Shown here: piece after piece, positions 60,538 to 64,000 of the stretch
How the letters are laid out: each line of letters opens with the position of its first letter
Numbering within the stretch: position 1 is the stretch's first letter
Assembly (NCBI GenBank): GCA_035578155.1
Contig: JAPWDM010000046.1
Coordinates: 697,412-761,411, forward strand
DNA length: 64,000 bases
Source: Brachynemurus nebulosus
Lineage: Eukaryota; Arthropoda; Insecta; Neuroptera; Myrmeleontidae
Direction: 5' to 3'
Notes under the pieces: model-generated
Databases searched by the model: none
What the model was told of the DNA's origin: nothing
Seen by the model: only the letters and a program-made list of their open reading frames with translations
Program-made: the position numbers and the translations under genes

Positions 60538-61418
60538 TAGTAGAAATAATAACACAAAGACTTTTTCATTAAAGTGGTAACCTTAATTGAATGAATATAC
60601 AAGCAACAGATTTTTGTACAAATCAACTTGAATATTCAGATAGACTCTCAATTCAATTAATAACTCATCGTAAATTTTTACAACATTAATATAATCAGAT
60701 CTAACAGAATAGAATAGAATATAATAAAGTAGAACCTATTTTATATAGAAAAATCTATAAATATTTTTCAAAGTTAACCCGTTATGTACTTGAATATCTG
60801 AAATATTGCTTGATATCTATGTTGAATCATTTGTGTTTGAAATTTTCTGTACAGTTTTTAATTACGTCGAAATTCAAAAAATTTCCGTTTTCCGTCATAG
60901 TTGAAAATTTTTAAAAACTAATAAAAACAATTTCACCCTTTACTGCTTAATTATTTTTCAAAAATAAAATAAAATAAATATGCTTCTGTATAGTTTTGAG
61001 TTTAAATGTATTACAAAAAATTTCAGTTCCTCAAGCTTTACTCGAAATTTTATTCATAGGGCTGTTCACGTCATGCATTGGTTTATGCCCTTTAGTGTAA
61101 TGCCATATAGATCTTAAGCCAATTATTGTCTCTTTCTTGATTTCATATTATATAATATATGAATAAATTAATTGATGATTTTCTAATACACATATGACAT
61201 AATATATTATCAATAAAATATAATTCTCATTTTAAAAATGTTTATTATTATATTTTGCCAATCTACTTTCCCATTTGAGCTAGTAATGTACTGAAATAAA
61301 TATTGAGTAAATTATATCCACTGATTTGAGCGTTATTTTATGATATTCCATATTTGTAAATAATAAAACAATTATTTTACTTAGCAAAAGATTCCACGTT
61401 TAAAGTAGGGTCGATCCA
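60185..61418. other. AT-rich stretch with a (TAA)n microsatellite
   Basis: (TAA)n at about 60502-60540. Nothing else recognised. Confidence 0.45.
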
Positions 61419-61802
61419 TACTATAGTGCCAGTCACAGTCTGTTCTCAGTTCAGTCCCGGTCTGGTACAATCAAATTAAAATTTTGGTTCATATTATAAT
61501 ACCATTCACAGTATGTTTTATTTTAAAATATATAAACAATGTTTCTATGGTATTAAACTATTAATTAATTAAATATTTAAAAATTAAATTAAAAAGTATC
61601 CAAAATATTGATGTAATACATTATAAGCTAGATCACCAGTAAAATATTTTCTGGAATGCCATCGGTGTTTGACCGTGACTGGATTGGAGCTGGACTGATG
61701 TAGATAGTGTGAATACATTCATGGTTTCTCATTGAAGAATATTTTACCGAAACAATACTGGGCAGTGGACTGAGAACGGACTGTAATTGGCACTATAGGA
61801 TA
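61419..61802. mobile_element. MITE with ~40-bp inverted repeats
   Basis: CTATAGTGCCAGTCACAGTC on the left (61421) and its imperfect complement ending GGCACTATAG (about 61798). TA lies near both ends, but the right one is offset by 2 bp. Inner text repeats tggactg/cagtcc words. Non-coding. Confidence 0.65.
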
Positions 61803-62525
61803 GGCTGGGTGCGTGATGGCAACGACATGTAATACATTTTTCCGGGCTCACTAACGAATATAAATAATGGTAACCGTGGAAATAAATAAATTTAAAATAT
61901 TTTTAAGCAAACCCTAAAATCTGAATACAAATGTTTGCTATTTACAATTAATTTTTTTATAAATAAATTTTAACAATTTGATTTGTTCAGTTTGAACAAT
62001 AAAATACTGGATGAAGTATAACAGTTATATTAAAAAAGTAATTAAACAATTTTCGACGTTAATATGGGTATAATTATCAAGACAGTATTTCCTTCCAACC
62101 TCTGACTATCCAGAGGAAAAAGTTGCTGGTGCCGGTGAAGTACGTCAGGGAAATTCGAGAATTAAGAAATGCTGGCATAAGCCATTTAGTTTAATGTAGA
62201 GTCATAAGACAAACATCAATAACTTTAACTCCTTATGAAACGTTATTTCATGTGACTATGTGAGTTAAAAAGTTAAAATACATCAAATATTTTTAATTCT
62301 GTATTTATGGATTGACATGTAGACGTTAATACTGTTGACAGATAAATAAAGAATGACATATTAGTTGCAACTGCGTTTATAATCAAAGTGAATCAATGTA
62401 AATATTTTTATTTAATATTTTTTATTATACTATAAACACATATGAGCCCGTATTAATGCTTGTTTTCTCCACTACTCACGCTGCAATCGATTTAATTGTC
62501 CCCACCATATACTTTGCACGCTGCC
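61803..62525. mobile_element. DNA element with GGC(A/T)G(C/G)GTGC ends, copy 2
   Basis: Reverse-complement copy of 29694-30620 without that copy's nested hAT MITE. Left GGCTGGGTGCGTGATGGC, right CACGCTGCC. Right flank TATA, left flank GATA, so the 4-bp duplication is inexact here. Non-coding. Confidence 0.8.
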
Positions 62526-62529
62526 TATA

Positions 62530-63410
62530 GACAAGCTGCGTAGCTCAAGTAGTGCGCTCTAGTGGCATTTTTGTCAAAATTGGCGTTTGACATTTAAAAA
62601 TACTTATGTAAAAAGTTTGTCAAAATGGATTTAAGAGGCAAAAAAAATAATAAAAAATCCTCAATGACAATTAAAATTAATAATTTCAAGATTTTTATTT
62701 TACTAAAAACATTCTTTTTCAGTTTATATTATTTTAATCTACGGACGAGAATTAATTTCTTCAATTTGATATTTTCATTTAGAAGGATTTTTTTCTACAG
62801 TAACTATTTATTTACATCAGTTGTAACGAAAAAGTAATTGTTAATACTCACAGTTTGTGGCAATATTCGTCCTTTTAAAATCTTTGATTATAGCATAATC
62901 ATTATAAATTTTACTTTACTACTGCATTTTACTTTACGTAGGTATCCTATATTATATATACATATATTTAGTGAACTTCAATGCTGTTTTTATTATTATA
63001 ATAAATTACTAAAAAATTGCGTACAAATTTTAAAATACGTACCATAAATGAATGAAATAATTAAACAAATCTTTAACTGTTGTCAATAATAAAGAAATTT
63101 GTTTTATATTTTAAAATCAAAATAATTAGATGATTGATATTTTTTAAGTTTATCTGTCAAAAGGGTTCCATTTAACTAAATTATTTAAAAATGAGTCGTA
63201 AATTTGACATTTGGGTATTGATTTAGAGTAAAAAAAATCGATTTTAATGAACTGAAAACCAAAATAAATAATAATTGACATTTTTATTCATTTAATAAAA
63301 CATTTTTTTTAAAATTTACATATATATTTAGAGTAACAGCGAACGCCAGTGTTGATTTGCTTTCCCGATAGGCGGCACAGCAGTCGAATTTTAAAAGTAC
63401 CCAGCTTGTC
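62530..63410. mobile_element. Possible MITE with short inverted ends and TA duplication
   Basis: GACAAGCTG and CAGCTTGTC are flanked by TA (62528-62529, 63411-63412). Only about 10 bp match at the ends. Two short frames inside (62625-62837 and 62838-63047) show no motif. It lies directly against the preceding element. Confidence 0.45.
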
Positions 63411-63412
63411 TA

Positions 63413-64000
63413 TGCTTAAAATATTTATTATTGAGTAAATTATTTATTTCGTTAACCTTCAACTGTTTGTTTAAAGAAGTTGAACTAAATTAATGCATCA
63501 TTCTTATCTAACACGTGATTGTATATACCGTAAAACACCCTATCTTTACCTATTAAACCTAACTTTACCATACCACACTTTACGTTAAAAATATTAAAAT
63601 TTCATAGTTTATATATTCTGTAGCACTTTTTTTTAATGATGGAGATATTTCTAACAAACTACTGGTGTTTATTAGTTTTTCTGGCATTGCCAACCGCAAT
63701 TTCTTCAAATCATTGGATTTTTTTAGTTCTTACGGTACGTTTTGGTTTTAAGCAAGTGTGCAAACTTTAGTTGGTATTTCAAAAAATATACAAGTGACAT
63801 AGATAATTTCATCATATGAAAAGTTACATAACCTCGTAAGTATACAAAATGATTTTTACGTTTACTTATTTGCGTATTATCGAATAATTCGTTTAGGTAA
63901 TATTATAGCAAATTTGGTAAAATTAAAGTCCTTTAACAAATCCCAACTTTACCAGTCAGCGCTGCCAACAGTCAGGTTGTCAAAAATATACGAATTCTAT
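63413..64000. other. Non-coding stretch, nothing recognised
   Basis: AT-rich. No frame, repeat end or RNA gene supported up to the window edge. Confidence 0.4.

Overview
This is a eukaryotic, very AT-rich window, most likely from an insect. Evidence: an intron-split CTDSPL2-type phosphatase gene, an R1-clade-like non-LTR retrotransposon, a mariner remnant, many hAT-type elements with exact 8-bp target duplications, a tRNA-derived SINE and long (TA)n tracts. The frequent 'taggtac/taggtacct' words remind me of hemipteran (aphid-like) DNA, but that is only an impression. There are no operons, rRNA or tRNA genes, or CRISPR arrays. I support only one host gene: a large coding exon of a CTD small phosphatase-like protein 2 (CTDSPL2) orthologue on the minus strand at 6620-7822, with a splice donor and acceptor. 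The rest is intergenic or intronic DNA made mostly of nested transposons and foldback repeats.

Layout. 1-6600: probable downstream intron of the phosphatase gene, holding a TA-flanked MITE (2711-3992), a CA/TA microsatellite element, a foldback MITE and a SINE. 6620-7848: the CTDSPL2 exon. 7892-11794: a palindrome of about 2.9 kb split by a 1.0-kb hAT element, starting about 40 bp from the exon's splice acceptor. 12342-14616: two MITEs and a 280-bp TA array. 15231-19506: a broken repeat-encoded protein, an inverted repeat pair, then a Ginger-like DNA transposon (16190-19390) whose transposase frame is interrupted by one stop codon.

19640-33380 contains two inverted copies of a dispersed repeat. 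Between them are a 4-kb repeat (copy A, 23537-27557) inserted in a DNA element, and a foldback array of ~120-bp units carrying three further insertions, one nested in another. 35000-36210 holds nested MITEs. 40099-41329 has two inverted copies of one hAT MITE, each with its own 8-bp duplication. 42249-46552 is a hAT element carrying copy B of the 4-kb repeat. 47742-48053 encodes the C-terminal end of a tyrosine recombinase. 48343-49826 is a foldback element split by a mariner. 50467-56240 is a decayed R1-like retrotransposon with its own insertion. 56706-58282 is another ~1.6-kb palindrome. 59127-60184 and 61419-63410 are clusters of nested DNA elements.

The exact target duplications fix the relative order of many insertions. 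I see no new cellular system. The best candidates for something undescribed are the unclassified families with long inverted arms built from ~100-130-bp degenerate units, the 4-kb TA-microsatellite repeat, and the palindrome next to the CTDSPL2 exon, which would form a long double-stranded hairpin in the pre-mRNA. Boundaries and similarities were read by eye. No alignment or database search was run.
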